NCBI RefSeq assembly: GCF_012849095.1
Contig: NZ_CP051680.1
Coordinates: 6,754,001-6,818,000, forward strand
Length of the DNA stretch: 64,000 bases
From: Cohnella herbarum
GTDB lineage: Bacteria > Bacillota > Bacilli > Paenibacillales > Paenibacillaceae
Reading direction: 5' to 3'
Below are positions 8,387-17,228 of this stretch, piece by piece (positions within the stretch are counted from its first letter, which is position 1; each line of letters begins with the position of its first letter). A program made the position numbers and the translations under genes. Under the pieces are notes generated by a model, which was given only the letters and a program-made list of their open reading frames with translations, made no database searches and was not told the origin of the DNA.

Positions 8387-9571
8387 TTGAAGCGAATGCT
8401 AATTACTTTATCTTCCGCGGTTCTAGCGTTTTCCTTGGCAGGAACGGCATCTGCATCCACCGCGGTTAAATCGCAATCGGTAAAAGTGATTCTTGAAGAC
8501 AAAGTCGTGGATTTCGGTGCGGATCTGGTTGTCACGAAAGGGAAGACATTCGTTGAATACAAGGCATTACTAAAGCAACTAGGCTATGAGACGGAATTCG
8601 ATCAATCCCTTCGTACCATTTATGCGGAAGCGGAGGAAATGGAGCTTCAGTTTTCCGTCGGCGGCGATGTCGCGTTCGTGAACGGATTAACGCTTCCAAG
8701 CACGGGAGAGGTTATCGAACAGAACGGAAAGACGTTGGTCGGGCTCCGTTTCGCAGGGGCATTAACGAACCATGACGTAGAATGGGACAACAAGGCGAAA
8801 TCGATCACCCTTTCGTATTCAGGCCCTTCCGCTCAGGAGAAAGCGGCCGTTTACGAAGTGTTTAACAAAATGCTCCTCATCGAGGCGGCCGGCGATGCCC
8901 AGGGTCTTAAAGATCTGATGGCGGAAGACACCGTCATGGACATCGCAAGCGTTTCGGAAGGTTGGAAAACGACGAAGACCAAGACGAAAATCGAAAAGCT
9001 GGCGATTCAATCCTACAGCGATACGTCGGTGGTTGTTGTTCTCGTCGAAGATACGTCTAAAGTTAGCGGAGGGTTTTTTCCCGATAACAAATCCCAAACC
9101 CGTTATACCTTGCACAAAGATAAAGCCGGTTCGTGGAAAATTTACAGTATCGAAGTGTTAGCTCAGCAATATACGAATATCCCGGGGCTTTTCGAACAAA
9201 AGGCAACGATTCCGGAAACCGAGAATACGTCGATTCGCAAAATATTCGATGACCAAATCAAAGCCGCCAACGAACAAAACGTTGATGCTTACGTAGCCAC
9301 ATTGGTCGATTTTGCCGAAAAAGAAACATTAAAGACGACCCTTACCGACTTATTCAAGTCGACAACGATGAACATAACCGCGGAGAAATGGGCCATCGTC
9401 GAATACAACGGATCGGACAAAGCCAAGCTGCTAGTGTCCACGCTTAACGAAGTAGAAACAGGCGGAACCAAATCGCAAAACCGCGCCATCATTCTTAACG
9501 ATGCAGAGAAAGTAAACGGCAAGTGGCTCCTGAAAGCGGAAGCCGTCCTCTTGTCCAACGAACAACTCTAA
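8387..9571 (+). CDS. Secreted protein with copper-amine-oxidase-N-like domain and two NTF2-like repeats
   Basis: A 394-residue exported protein. The signal peptide (KRMLITLSSAVLAFSLAGTA, cleavage near ASA) is followed by a domain like the copper amine oxidase N-terminal domain common in Paenibacillaceae (VILEDKVVDFGADLV, then KTFVEYKALLKQLGYE, then a GKTLVGLRFAGALTNHDVEW element). Two similar segments then follow, about 155-275 and 290-394, each beginning with a helix and ending KAGSWKIYSIEVL or VNGKWLLKAEAVL, resembling tandem NTF2/SnoaL-type domains. The TTG at 8387 is preferred, since AAAGGTTGG lies about 9 bases before it and it starts the signal peptide. The family is widespread but of unknown role, probably at the cell surface. 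Confidence 0.8.
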   Translation: MKRMLITLSSAVLAFSLAGTASASTAVKSQSVKVILEDKVVDFGADLVVTKGKTFVEYKALLKQLGYETEFDQSLRTIYAEAEEMELQFSVGGDVAFVNGLTLPSTGEVIEQNGKTLVGLRFAGALTNHDVEWDNKAKSITLSYSGPSAQEKAAVYEVFNKMLLIEAAGDAQGLKDLMAEDTVMDIASVSEGWKTTKTKTKIEKLAIQSYSDTSVVVVLVEDTSKVSGGFFPDNKSQTRYTLHKDKAGSWKIYSIEVLAQQYTNIPGLFEQKATIPETENTSIRKIFDDQIKAANEQNVDAYVATLVDFAEKETLKTTLTDLFKSTTMNITAEKWAIVEYNGSDKAKLLVSTLNEVETGGTKSQNRAIILNDAEKVNGKWLLKAEAVLLSNEQL

Positions 9572-9588
9572 GTTTCCCCAATCACGAG

Positions 9589-9636
9589 AGAGACGTGTCA
9601 CAAGCCGGTTCATCGGCTAAGCGGCACGTCTCTTTT
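9589..9636 (+). terminator. Intrinsic terminator
   Basis: AGAGACGTG (9589-9597) pairs with CACGTCTCT (9625-9633), followed by TTT; an internal stem AAGCCG/CGGCT lies within the loop. It ends the gene finishing at 9571. Confidence 0.8.
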
Positions 9637-9644
9637 CGCGTTCG

Positions 9645-10385
9645 CGTTATCCCTTAGGCTCAGGAATACGAGTTTACCGTGAGAGCAGTGGTGGTCATTG
9701 GGAGTTGCTTTCGACGCTATTCCTTTGGCTTAGGAAGTGAGTTTGTGGGGGAAAGCAGTGGTCGTTCGGAGTTGTTTTTGACGCTATCCCCTTGGTTCAG
9801 GAAAGTGAGTTTGTCGTGAGAATAGTGGTCATTGGGGGTTGCTTTCTACGCTATCCCCTAGGCTCAGGAAATTGAGGTTGCCGCGAGAGCATTGGTCGTT
9901 CGGAGTTGTTTTCGACGCTATCCCTTTGACTCAGGAAAGTGATTTTGTCGCCAGAGCAGTGGTCGCTCGGAGTTGCTTTCGACATTATCCCTCTGGTTCA
10001 GGAAAGTAAGGTTTCCTGAGATAGCTATATTTTGTGAAAATGTGACTCCCAACCAACTCCTGAGCGAAGGGGATGACTTAAGAGAGAGATTGTGTTGGTT
10101 GCCTGAGCGAATGGGATAGCGTGAAGGAGGATTCCATCCAACTCCTGAGTCAAGGGGATATCGTAAGAGAGAGATTGTGTTGGTTGCCTGAGCGAATGGG
10201 ATAGCGTGAAAGAGGATTCCATCCAACTCCTGAGTCAAGGGGATATCGTAAGAGAGAGATTGTGTTGGTTGCCTGAGCGGAAGGGATAGCGTGAAAGAGG
10301 GGTTCCAGTCGACTCCTGAGCGAAGGGGATATCGTAAGAGAGAATGTGTTGGTCACCTGAGCAGATGGGATAGCGTGAAAAGGCG
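9645..10385. repeat. Two opposed repeat arrays between convergent genes
   Basis: This 828-base gap without genes (9572-10399) is filled by repeats. The left half has six copies of a core like CGCTATCCCTTTGGCTCAGG; the CTCAGG or variant elements are at 9659, 9729, 9796, 9863, 9930 and 9997, a period of 67 after the first step of 70. The right half has the same core inverted (CCTGAG...GGGATAGCG) eight times, at 10059, 10102, 10144, 10187, 10229, 10272, 10315 and 10356, a period of 41-43, with two alternating flanks. At the junction is a palindrome (TCAGGAAA 9998-10005, TTTCCTGA 10012-10019). No transposase gene is present. Confidence 0.9.
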
Positions 10386-10399
10386 TTGTAACCGCCACC

Positions 10400-11389
10400 T
10401 TAATCGGTGGCGGCTAACTCCTTGATTAGTGCGGGGATGACCTCGAATAGATCCCCGACGATACCATAGTCGGCTACGCTGAAGATGGGAGCGTCGGGGT
10501 CTTTGTTGATGGCGACGATGACGCGGGAGCGGCTCATGCCCGCGAGATGCTGGACGGCGCCGCTGATGCCGCAGGCAATGTAGAGGTCTGGCGTGACGGT
10601 TTTGCCGGTTTGCCCGATCTGGAGGGCATAGTCGCAATAACCGGCATCGCAGGCACCGCGCGAAGCGCCGACCGCACCGCCGAGCAACGCCGCGAGCTCC
10701 GCGAGCGGCTTGAAGCCGGCGCTGCTCTTCACGCCGCGGCCGCCGGCGACGATAATTCGCGCCTCCGCCAGGTCGACCGCGCCGGAAGCCCGCCTCACGA
10801 TATCGCGCACGAAGATGCGCGACTGAGGAGGGGTGAACGGCACGCTGCGGATGGGAGCGGCTGTGGCTCCGCTGTCAGCGACGGCGGGGGCGAAGTTGTT
10901 CGGACGCACCGTCACGACGGAAGGCGCGTCGACGAGCAAAGCGCGCCGCTCGAGCGCTTTGCCCGCGTGCAGCGCACGCGTAAACACGATGCGTCCGTCC
11001 GCGCCCCGGGCGGCGGCAAGCGCATCGGACACTTGCCCCGCGCCGAGGCGTGCGGCCAGCCGCGGGGCAAGATCGCGCCCGATCGCGGTGTGGCCGAGCC
11101 ACCACCGCGCCTCGGGCGCCAGTGCTCTCGCCGCCTCCAGCAGGGCGGCGAGGTGCACTTCCGGCGCATAACGGCCCAGGATGGGGTGATCGACGACGAT
11201 CACCTCATCCGTGCCGTGCTGCGCCAGCGCTTCCGCGACGGCATCGGCCTCGCCGTCGCCCGCGCGAAGCAGGACGGCGGCCAGCCTGTCGCCGTCCTTC
11301 ATGCAGCCCCGGGCTGCGGCAATCGCCTCCAGCGATACTCGCCGCAGTTGGCCGTCGCGGCATTCCGCGACAACAATGTGTTGGCTCAT
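10400..11389 (-). CDS. etfA: Electron transfer flavoprotein, alpha subunit
   Basis: A 329-residue FAD-binding subunit that, with EtfB, accepts electrons from acyl-CoA dehydrogenases. The C-terminal FAD domain is canonical: SRGACDAGY, the [20 protein letters not shown] strand-loop, and [20 protein letters not shown]. The ATG at 11389 is chosen ([13 protein letters not shown]); frame continues upstream into etfB without a start of similar quality. It begins 8 bases after the etfB stop, so the two are translated together. The operon is divergent from the fadF-lcfA operon, whose dehydrogenase (FadE) is the obvious electron donor. Codon use in the N-terminal part is notably GC-rich. Confidence 0.94.
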   Translation of the reverse strand: MSQHIVVAECRDGQLRRVSLEAIAAARGCMKDGDRLAAVLLRAGDGEADAVAEALAQHGTDEVIVVDHPILGRYAPEVHLAALLEAARALAPEARWWLGHTAIGRDLAPRLAARLGAGQVSDALAAARGADGRIVFTRALHAGKALERRALLVDAPSVVTVRPNNFAPAVADSGATAAPIRSVPFTPPQSRIFVRDIVRRASGAVDLAEARIIVAGGRGVKSSAGFKPLAELAALLGGAVGASRGACDAGYCDYALQIGQTGKTVTPDLYIACGISGAVQHLAGMSRSRVIVAINKDPDAPIFSVADYGIVGDLFEVIPALIKELAATD

Positions 11390-11397
11390 GGATTCGC

Positions 11398-12396
11398 TCA
11401 CCTCGCCTTCAATATTCGCGCTTCGTTGCGCAGCAGGGCGATCAACTCCGCCGCTTGCTCGCCGACCGTCCCGTCGAGCTTTCGGCCAGCAGGCCGCGGA
11501 GGTGGTGCTTCGCAACCGAGCCGCTCGGTGCGAGGCCCTGCTACAGCAGCCCCGTCCAATGCAACCTCCGGCTCTCCATCTCTCGCACGGCTCGCTTTTT
11601 CTATCTCCGGCTCGCCAATCCGCTCCGAACTTACTCGCTCCGAGTAACCCATCTGCCCCGAACCTACTCCATCTGCATCGCCCACTCGTCCCGCTGTTCC
11701 TCCCCCCACACCTCGCGCGGCAAGGGTCCTAGCCTCACTTTCCGCAAGAAGCTCGTCAAAGCTCAGCTCGGTCAAAGGTTTGCGTTTGGCTTTCATGATG
11801 CCGGCAAGCGCCGGGTACCGCGGCTCGTTCAAGCCTTGCTGCGCGGTGAGCAAGGCCGGTAGAGGCAACTCCCAATTCTCGCTATCGCCTTCAGCATCCC
11901 GGGTAACATGGAGCGTATAGCCTTGCCCTATTTTCCGAGCATTGTCTTCTCCATTACGATCCACTCGGCAAGCGACAATAGCGCCGGCATGCGGCCACCC
12001 AAGCAACTCGGCAACACGAATGGCAACTTGGCCCGCGCCGTTGTCGATGGATAGATGTCCCGCGAATACGAGGTCGAACCCACCCCGACGAACGGTTTCC
12101 GCAAGCGCCAGCGAAAGTACGTGTTCGTCCCCGGCCCCCTCCGTACGAATCCACCAGGCTTCGTCGGCGCCCATAGCTAGAGCCGTCCGCAACGCTTCAA
12201 CGGTTTTCTCGTCCCCGGCGGAAATGACGGTTACCGAACTCCCGTCGTCTTCTTTGATTCGCAGAGCCTCCTCCAAACCGTATTCGTCGTAGGGGTTGAT
12301 TACTTTTTTGACCCCATCCTCGTCGATTTTGCCGTTACGCACGATGATCGGTTCATCCGTGGCAATAACGGATTTGATCAATACCGCGATATTCAT
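11398..12396 (-). CDS. etfB: Electron transfer flavoprotein, beta subunit, with a C-terminal low-complexity insert
   Basis: A 332-residue Etf beta subunit; the family norm is about 250-265. Residues 1-228 are canonical (MNIAVLIKSV, the NPYDEYGLEEALR helix, FAGHLSIDNGAGQV). Residues about 229-298 are a Gly/Ala/Arg/Glu/Pro-rich stretch (for example GVGGGTAGRVGDADGVGSG) with no counterpart in the family. After it the normal tail resumes (GEQAAELIALLRNEARIL). The reading frame stays open throughout, so the insert is probably translated as a flexible linker near the C-terminal arm. The ATG at 12396 follows AAGGAGG. It is the first gene of etfBA. Confidence 0.93.
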   Translation of the reverse strand: MNIAVLIKSVIATDEPIIVRNGKIDEDGVKKVINPYDEYGLEEALRIKEDDGSSVTVISAGDEKTVEALRTALAMGADEAWWIRTEGAGDEHVLSLALAETVRRGGFDLVFAGHLSIDNGAGQVAIRVAELLGWPHAGAIVACRVDRNGEDNARKIGQGYTLHVTRDAEGDSENWELPLPALLTAQQGLNEPRYPALAGIMKAKRKPLTELSFDELLAESEARTLAARGVGGGTAGRVGDADGVGSGQMGYSERVSSERIGEPEIEKASRARDGEPEVALDGAAVAGPRTERLGCEAPPPRPAGRKLDGTVGEQAAELIALLRNEARILKAR

Positions 12397-12650
12397 GGCA
12401 TCCTCCTTGTAAACGTATTCGCAGAATGGTGCTGATAAGTTGAATTTTGAACCCTTGCGTAGGGCGCTAGTTCCCCTTGAACGTGTCCTTTTTTGCCGAT
12501 GTGAGCATATGAAGGGCGGGCTAAGGAATAAATTTACAAGTATCAAGTCGATTGATTGGTCTCTGTTTCATCGTATGACCCTTGAGGGAGGTTCAGAAGA
12601 ACGCGATCGCTCCGGGGGCGCAAGCAAAGGGGAGCGAGGTGGGCAGCTCG

Positions 12651-14735
12651 ATGAATGGTTGGCTAGTTGCAGCCGTCACCTTGTGCGGAATCGGTATTTT
12701 CAGTTGGATCGTCGTGGGCAAAATCAAGCTTATTCTAGGCGGCGCGCCGGATGGGGGGATGAGACTGGAATGGCGGCGCGCCGTTCGGGCAGGCGGTCAG
12801 GTTTTCGGGCATCGCCGTCTTCTTCAGGACCGTCGCAGCGGTTGGATGCATCTCGTCTTGTTTTACGGATTCCTTATTCTTCAGTTGGGCGCCTTGGAGA
12901 TTTTGTGGAAAGGGGTTTCAGGCAAGTCGTTCGCTTGGGCGGACAATGGCGTTTTTTCGATGATGCAGGAAGTAACGGTCGCGTTGGTACTGATCGCGGT
13001 TGCTTACGGTGCTTTTAGGAGGTATGGGGAGAAGCTCGCCAGGCTGCCCAAAGGGTGGAAGCCGCTGCTCGTGCTGATTTGGATCGCGGGTTTAATGCTG
13101 TCCGTCGTGTTTACGCTGGCCTTTGATCGGCTGAGGGAGCATATTCCCGCCAAAAATTTAGCCCCGATCTCGTCCGCGCTGGCATCCGGAATGGAGCAAA
13201 TGTTTGGGGGAGCTCCCGCGGTTTGGGCGGAAACGGGTTACGAAATCTCATGGTGGGTTCATTTGCTACTCTTGCTTGGTTTTCTCGTTTACGTGCCGCT
13301 GTCTAAGCATTTTCATATTTTTACGGCTCCCGTGAACTGGTTATTGCGAGAGACCGGCACTCCGACGATGACCAAATTAGACCTCGAAGACGAAACCGCG
13401 GAGAAATTCGGGATGAACGCCGTTGAGGATTTGACTCGGAAAATGAGGCTTGATTTGTTCGCGTGCGTCGAGTGCGGGAGGTGCACGGACGTTTGTCCGG
13501 CGGCGAACACCGATAAGGGATTGTCTCCGATGCATCTGATGACGAAGCTTCGCGATACTTTGCAAAGTAAAGGAAAGGCGTTTCGCCCGACAGACGAGAT
13601 AGGAAAAGGCGACTCGGATCGGATGGATATCTCGGGGACGATGGCGTGGCAATCGGAAGGGTGGGTGAAAAACGCTAACTCCCAGCCGGCCGCTCTTATT
13701 GGGGAAGTGATCACGGAGCAGGAGTTATGGGCATGCACGACATGCAGGCATTGCGAGGAGCGTTGTCCGGTCGGGAATATGCAATTAGCCCCTCTGATGG
13801 AAATGCGTCGTTACCTGGTATTGACGGAAGGGAAGATGCCTACGGAAGCAAGACGGACGTTGCAAAATATCGATCGTCAAAGCAATCCCTGGGGATTCCC
13901 GCGCCAAGATCGGGCGGCATGGATGGAGGAGTTCGCCGCCAAGGAGGGCTGGTCGATCCCGACGTTGCGGGACAATCCGCAGCCTGAATGGCTTTGGTGG
14001 GTAGGCAGTATGGGGGCTTATGATTCGCGAGCTCGCCGGGTGACGTTCGCTTTTGCCCGATTGCTTCGCGAAGCGGGCATTTCTTTCGCGGTTCTTGGAA
14101 CGGAGGAGCGCAATTCCGGAGATACGCCGCGGCGACTGGGCGACGAGTTCCTGTTCCAGGAGCTTTGCCGCTCGAACATCGCCACCTTCCAGCGCTATGG
14201 GATCAAAAAAATCGTTACGACTTGTCCGCACACGTTTCACCTTTTTCGCAACGAGTACAAGGATTTCGGCTTCGAAGCGGACGTCAGGCATCATACGGAG
14301 TTATTGGCGGAACTTATCGCGGATGGCCTTCTTGCGCCCCGGTATCCCGTATTCCGAACGATGACGATGCACGATTCTTGTTATTTGGCTCGCTATAACG
14401 GGATCGTCGATGCTCCACGTTCGATCTTGGCAGCGATCCCCGAGTTAGCGACGAAGGAGATGGAGCGCTCGGGCAAGCAAGGGCTTTGTTGCGGAGCAGG
14501 CGGGGGCCGCATGTGGATGGAGGAGCCGGGCCGCCGGGTGAACGTGGTTAGGACGGCACAAGCGTTGGCAACGGGAGCGGAATTAATCGGGTCGGCATGC
14601 CCTTATTGTTTGACGATGATGGAGGAAGGCTTGCGCAAGCATGGAGTCGAGGAGCGGGTCGGCGCGTTGGATGTGGCGGAGATTCTGGCGATGTCCGTTC
14701 TTGGACCGGCGGAAAAAAACACTCGAGAGGGGTGA
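12651..14735 (+). CDS. fadF: Membrane Fe-S oxidoreductase for acyl-CoA oxidation electrons (FadF-like)
   Basis: A 694-residue protein with about five N-terminal membrane segments related to the gamma subunit of nitrate reductase. Two [4Fe-4S] motifs follow (CVECGRCTDVCP and CTTCRHCEERCP), then a heterodisulfide-reductase-like region ending in HDSCYLARYNG, GLCCGAGGGRMW and CPYCLTMMEEG, one complete CCG domain. In the preceding repeat, the position usually held by Cys reads VGSMGAYD, so that cluster site looks degenerate. B. subtilis FadF has the same size and design and probably passes electrons from EtfAB to menaquinone. The ATG at 12651 is preferred (GAGGTGG upstream) over a TTG 69 bases earlier. 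It heads the fad operon. Confidence 0.92.
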   Translation: MNGWLVAAVTLCGIGIFSWIVVGKIKLILGGAPDGGMRLEWRRAVRAGGQVFGHRRLLQDRRSGWMHLVLFYGFLILQLGALEILWKGVSGKSFAWADNGVFSMMQEVTVALVLIAVAYGAFRRYGEKLARLPKGWKPLLVLIWIAGLMLSVVFTLAFDRLREHIPAKNLAPISSALASGMEQMFGGAPAVWAETGYEISWWVHLLLLLGFLVYVPLSKHFHIFTAPVNWLLRETGTPTMTKLDLEDETAEKFGMNAVEDLTRKMRLDLFACVECGRCTDVCPAANTDKGLSPMHLMTKLRDTLQSKGKAFRPTDEIGKGDSDRMDISGTMAWQSEGWVKNANSQPAALIGEVITEQELWACTTCRHCEERCPVGNMQLAPLMEMRRYLVLTEGKMPTEARRTLQNIDRQSNPWGFPRQDRAAWMEEFAAKEGWSIPTLRDNPQPEWLWWVGSMGAYDSRARRVTFAFARLLREAGISFAVLGTEERNSGDTPRRLGDEFLFQELCRSNIATFQRYGIKKIVTTCPHTFHLFRNEYKDFGFEADVRHHTELLAELIADGLLAPRYPVFRTMTMHDSCYLARYNGIVDAPRSILAAIPELATKEMERSGKQGLCCGAGGGRMWMEEPGRRVNVVRTAQALATGAELIGSACPYCLTMMEEGLRKHGVEERVGALDVAEILAMSVLGPAEKNTREG

Positions 14736-14741
14736 GGACGT

Positions 14742-17084
14742 TTGTGGAATGTACGGAAAGCGGCGGTTATCGGAGCGGGGGTGATGGGATCGGCCATCGC
14801 CGCTCACTTGGCGAATGTCGGTATTCCATGCCTGCTGTTGGATCTGGAAGGACTGGCGGCTAAGGGAATCGCTCGGTTGAAAGAAACGAAGCCCTCGCCG
14901 TTATACGATCCTTCGTTCATTACCCGGATTCGGGCGGGAGATCTGGATCGGGATGCGGCATTGTTATCGGAATGCGACTGGGTCATTGAGGCCGTCTCCG
15001 AGAAAATGGACGTCAAGCATAGCGTATGGTCGCTGATCGACTCGGCTTGGAGACCTGGGATGATCGTCAGCAGCAACACTTCCGGATTGTCGATCAACGA
15101 AGTGACATCGGTTTGCGGCGAGGCTTGCCGACGGAATGCGATGGTAACTCATTTTTTCAATCCGCCGCGGTACATGAAGCTGCTCGAAATCGTCCCTTGC
15201 CGAGAGACGGACCCTCATGCGGTCGCCGAGGTTGCGAGGTTTTGCCAAGAAAGATTAGGCAAAGGCGTCGTGATGGCGAAGGACACTCCGAATTTTATAG
15301 CGAACAGAATCGGGACTTATGCGATGCTTGCGACGTTGAAGGCGATGGAAAAGCACGGACTGACGGTAGAGGAGGTCGACGCCGTTACAGGTCCTTTGCT
15401 CGGACGGCCTAAGAGCGCGACTTTTCGTACGTTGGATATGGTCGGGTTGGATACGTTCCTGCACGTATGCCGCAATGTGAGAGAGAACGTCACGGATCCA
15501 TTGGAAGCGGCGGCCTTTGCTGCTCCGGAAATCGTAGAAGTGTTAGTATCGAAAGGCTGGATCGGGGAAAAAAGCGGAGGAGGCTTCTATCGCAAAAACA
15601 ACGCCGAGAAGGGAAAAGATCGCATTCAAGTGCTGGATCCGGTCACGATGACCTACGGGTCGCGAAGCAAAGTGTCATCGCCCGCCTTGGAAGCGGCGAA
15701 GCTGGCCAGAGGAACGTCGGGAAAGCTTCAAGCTTTGTTGGAAGCCGCGGAGCATGACAGGTTAGCGGCCTTCGCCCGCGACGTTATGGAAGCTACCTTA
15801 TGTTATTCGGCTGAAAAGCTAGGAGAAATCGCGGATACCGCCTATGAAATCGATCAAGCGATGAGATGGGGTTTTAACTGGGAGGAAGGTCCGTTCGAAA
15901 CCTGGGATGCTCTCGGCGTCGGAGAAACGGCAGCCCGGCTCGAGGCAAGGGGAATCGCCGTACCGGCTCCGGTAGCCTCGATGCTCGCGAAGGAAGCTTC
16001 CACTTTCTACATTAAAAAAACGGGAAGCTTATTTCATTACTCCAAAGGCCACTACAAGTATGTGGAAGAGAACAAGGAAGAACTGTCTTTAAGCGTGCTT
16101 CGCGATCGCGGCAAGAAGATTTTTACGGCGGACGGGGCTAGCTTGATCGATCTCGGGGACGATGTCGCGTGCTTGGAGTTTCATTCTCCGCACAATGCGA
16201 TCGGACCCGGAGTATTGGCGGCCATTCGCCAGGCTTCCGAAGAGGTGGCCAGCAATTGGCGGGGGCTCGTGCTCGCTAACGAAGGGAGAAATTTCTGCGT
16301 TGGCGCGAATCTCATGCTGCTGTTGATGGAAGCGGAAAACGGGGAATGGGAGGAAATTGACCTTATTATTCGCGAGTTCCAGATGAGCATGAAGACGCTG
16401 CGGGTCATGCCGCGTCCGGTCGTTGCGGCTCCGCACAGGATGACGTTAGGCGGAGGGGTGGAAGCTTGTTTGCCCGCCGATCGGATTCTTTTCTCGGCGG
16501 AAACGTATTTCGGTCTCGTGGAGACGGGAGTCGGATTAATCCCTGCGGGCGGAGGGTGTTTGGCTTCGGCGGTGATGGCGCAGGAACGCGCGGAAGCGGC
16601 GGGAACGGACGATGTGACTTCTCCGCTATCCCAGTTGTTCGAGACGATCGCGATGGCGAAAGTATCGGAAAGCGGGCATCATGCCAGGCGGCTTGGATAT
16701 TGGAGGGCGAACGATGCGGTCATTGTTCGTGAGGAATCGCGAATCGCCGAGGCGAAGAGCGCGGTGTTGGAGCTCGATCGGCGCGGCTACGCCGTTCCCG
16801 AAGCAGATCGGCGAGTAGCCGTCGGCGGAAGAGAGGCGGCGACCGTGCTGAAGCTCGCGGTGTCGGCGATGCGCCGCGGCGGCTACGTTTCGGACCATGA
16901 CGTCCGAATCGCCGGGAAGCTCGCCGGGGTGCTTAGCGGAGGAGACGTTCCCGCGGGAACTGTCGTGCGCGAACAGCATTTGCTCGATCTCGAGCGCGAA
17001 GCTTTCTTGAGCTTATGCGGAGAACCGCTCACCCAAGCACGCATGCGCCAAATGCTCGCCACCGGCAAACCTCTCCGCAATTAA
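14742..17084 (+). CDS. fadN: 3-hydroxyacyl-CoA dehydrogenase / enoyl-CoA hydratase
   Basis: A 780-residue bifunctional beta-oxidation enzyme (B. subtilis FadN is of similar length). The N-terminal Rossmann domain has VIGAGVMGSAIAAHLA and the dehydrogenase signature DTPNFIANRIG; two C-terminal dehydrogenase domains follow to about residue 410. A crotonase-fold domain occupies about 430-640 (HNAIGPGVLAAI, then RNFCVGANLMLLL for the oxyanion hole, and GGGVEACLPADRILF). The start is a TTG only 6 bases after the fadF stop, served by GAGGGGTGAGG. It hydrates and oxidises enoyl-CoA made by FadE and feeds the thiolase FadA. Confidence 0.95.
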   Translation: MWNVRKAAVIGAGVMGSAIAAHLANVGIPCLLLDLEGLAAKGIARLKETKPSPLYDPSFITRIRAGDLDRDAALLSECDWVIEAVSEKMDVKHSVWSLIDSAWRPGMIVSSNTSGLSINEVTSVCGEACRRNAMVTHFFNPPRYMKLLEIVPCRETDPHAVAEVARFCQERLGKGVVMAKDTPNFIANRIGTYAMLATLKAMEKHGLTVEEVDAVTGPLLGRPKSATFRTLDMVGLDTFLHVCRNVRENVTDPLEAAAFAAPEIVEVLVSKGWIGEKSGGGFYRKNNAEKGKDRIQVLDPVTMTYGSRSKVSSPALEAAKLARGTSGKLQALLEAAEHDRLAAFARDVMEATLCYSAEKLGEIADTAYEIDQAMRWGFNWEEGPFETWDALGVGETAARLEARGIAVPAPVASMLAKEASTFYIKKTGSLFHYSKGHYKYVEENKEELSLSVLRDRGKKIFTADGASLIDLGDDVACLEFHSPHNAIGPGVLAAIRQASEEVASNWRGLVLANEGRNFCVGANLMLLLMEAENGEWEEIDLIIREFQMSMKTLRVMPRPVVAAPHRMTLGGGVEACLPADRILFSAETYFGLVETGVGLIPAGGGCLASAVMAQERAEAAGTDDVTSPLSQLFETIAMAKVSESGHHARRLGYWRANDAVIVREESRIAEAKSAVLELDRRGYAVPEADRRVAVGGREAATVLKLAVSAMRRGGYVSDHDVRIAGKLAGVLSGGDVPAGTVVREQHLLDLEREAFLSLCGEPLTQARMRQMLATGKPLRN

Positions 17085-17100
17085 GCTGCCGCTTCAACTA

Positions 17101-17216
17101 ACCAACCATGGCCCGCCCATTGTCGCAAAATGCGACTATAACAGGCCGGAACCCACCAATGGCCCTCCCATAGTCGGAAAAACCGACTATAGCGGGCCGC
17201 AGCATATTCAAGAAGG
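17101..17216. repeat. Pair of hairpin repeats between fadN and fadA
   Basis: Two imperfect copies of a roughly 51-bp unit. Each contains GGCCCxCCCATxGTCG, a short loop, CGACTATA and GGCCG. The hairpin arms begin at 17122 and 17173, exactly 51 bp apart; the second is ATAGTCGG-AAAA-CCGACTAT. The pair sits between co-directional genes of one operon. Confidence 0.8.
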
Positions 17217-17228
17217 AGAGCGAGAGCC

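Noticed and set aside
9645..10385. CRISPR array
   Set aside because: The repeats are imperfect and inter-repeat segments are themselves repeated rather than unique spacers; no cas genes are present and orientation flips mid-array.
9918..10398. Minus-strand frames with repeated peptides (LLRYPLDSGVGWNP and similar)
   Set aside because: Products of the non-coding repeat array; periodicity is that of the DNA and no start site is credible.
10547..11862. Long open frames on the plus strand across etfBA
   Set aside because: They are Arg/Ala/Pro-rich antisense shadows of the GC-rich etfA and etfB genes, without ribosome sites or family motifs.
12397..12650. FadR operator in the etfB-fadF divergent region
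   Set aside because: I looked for the TGAATGA...TCATTCA pattern and found nothing close enough.
14033..14060. Missing Cys in FadF (VGSMGAYD) as a damaging mutation
   Set aside because: As far as I recall, FadF-type proteins of Bacilli have the same Ser-Met form, so it is likely a family trait.
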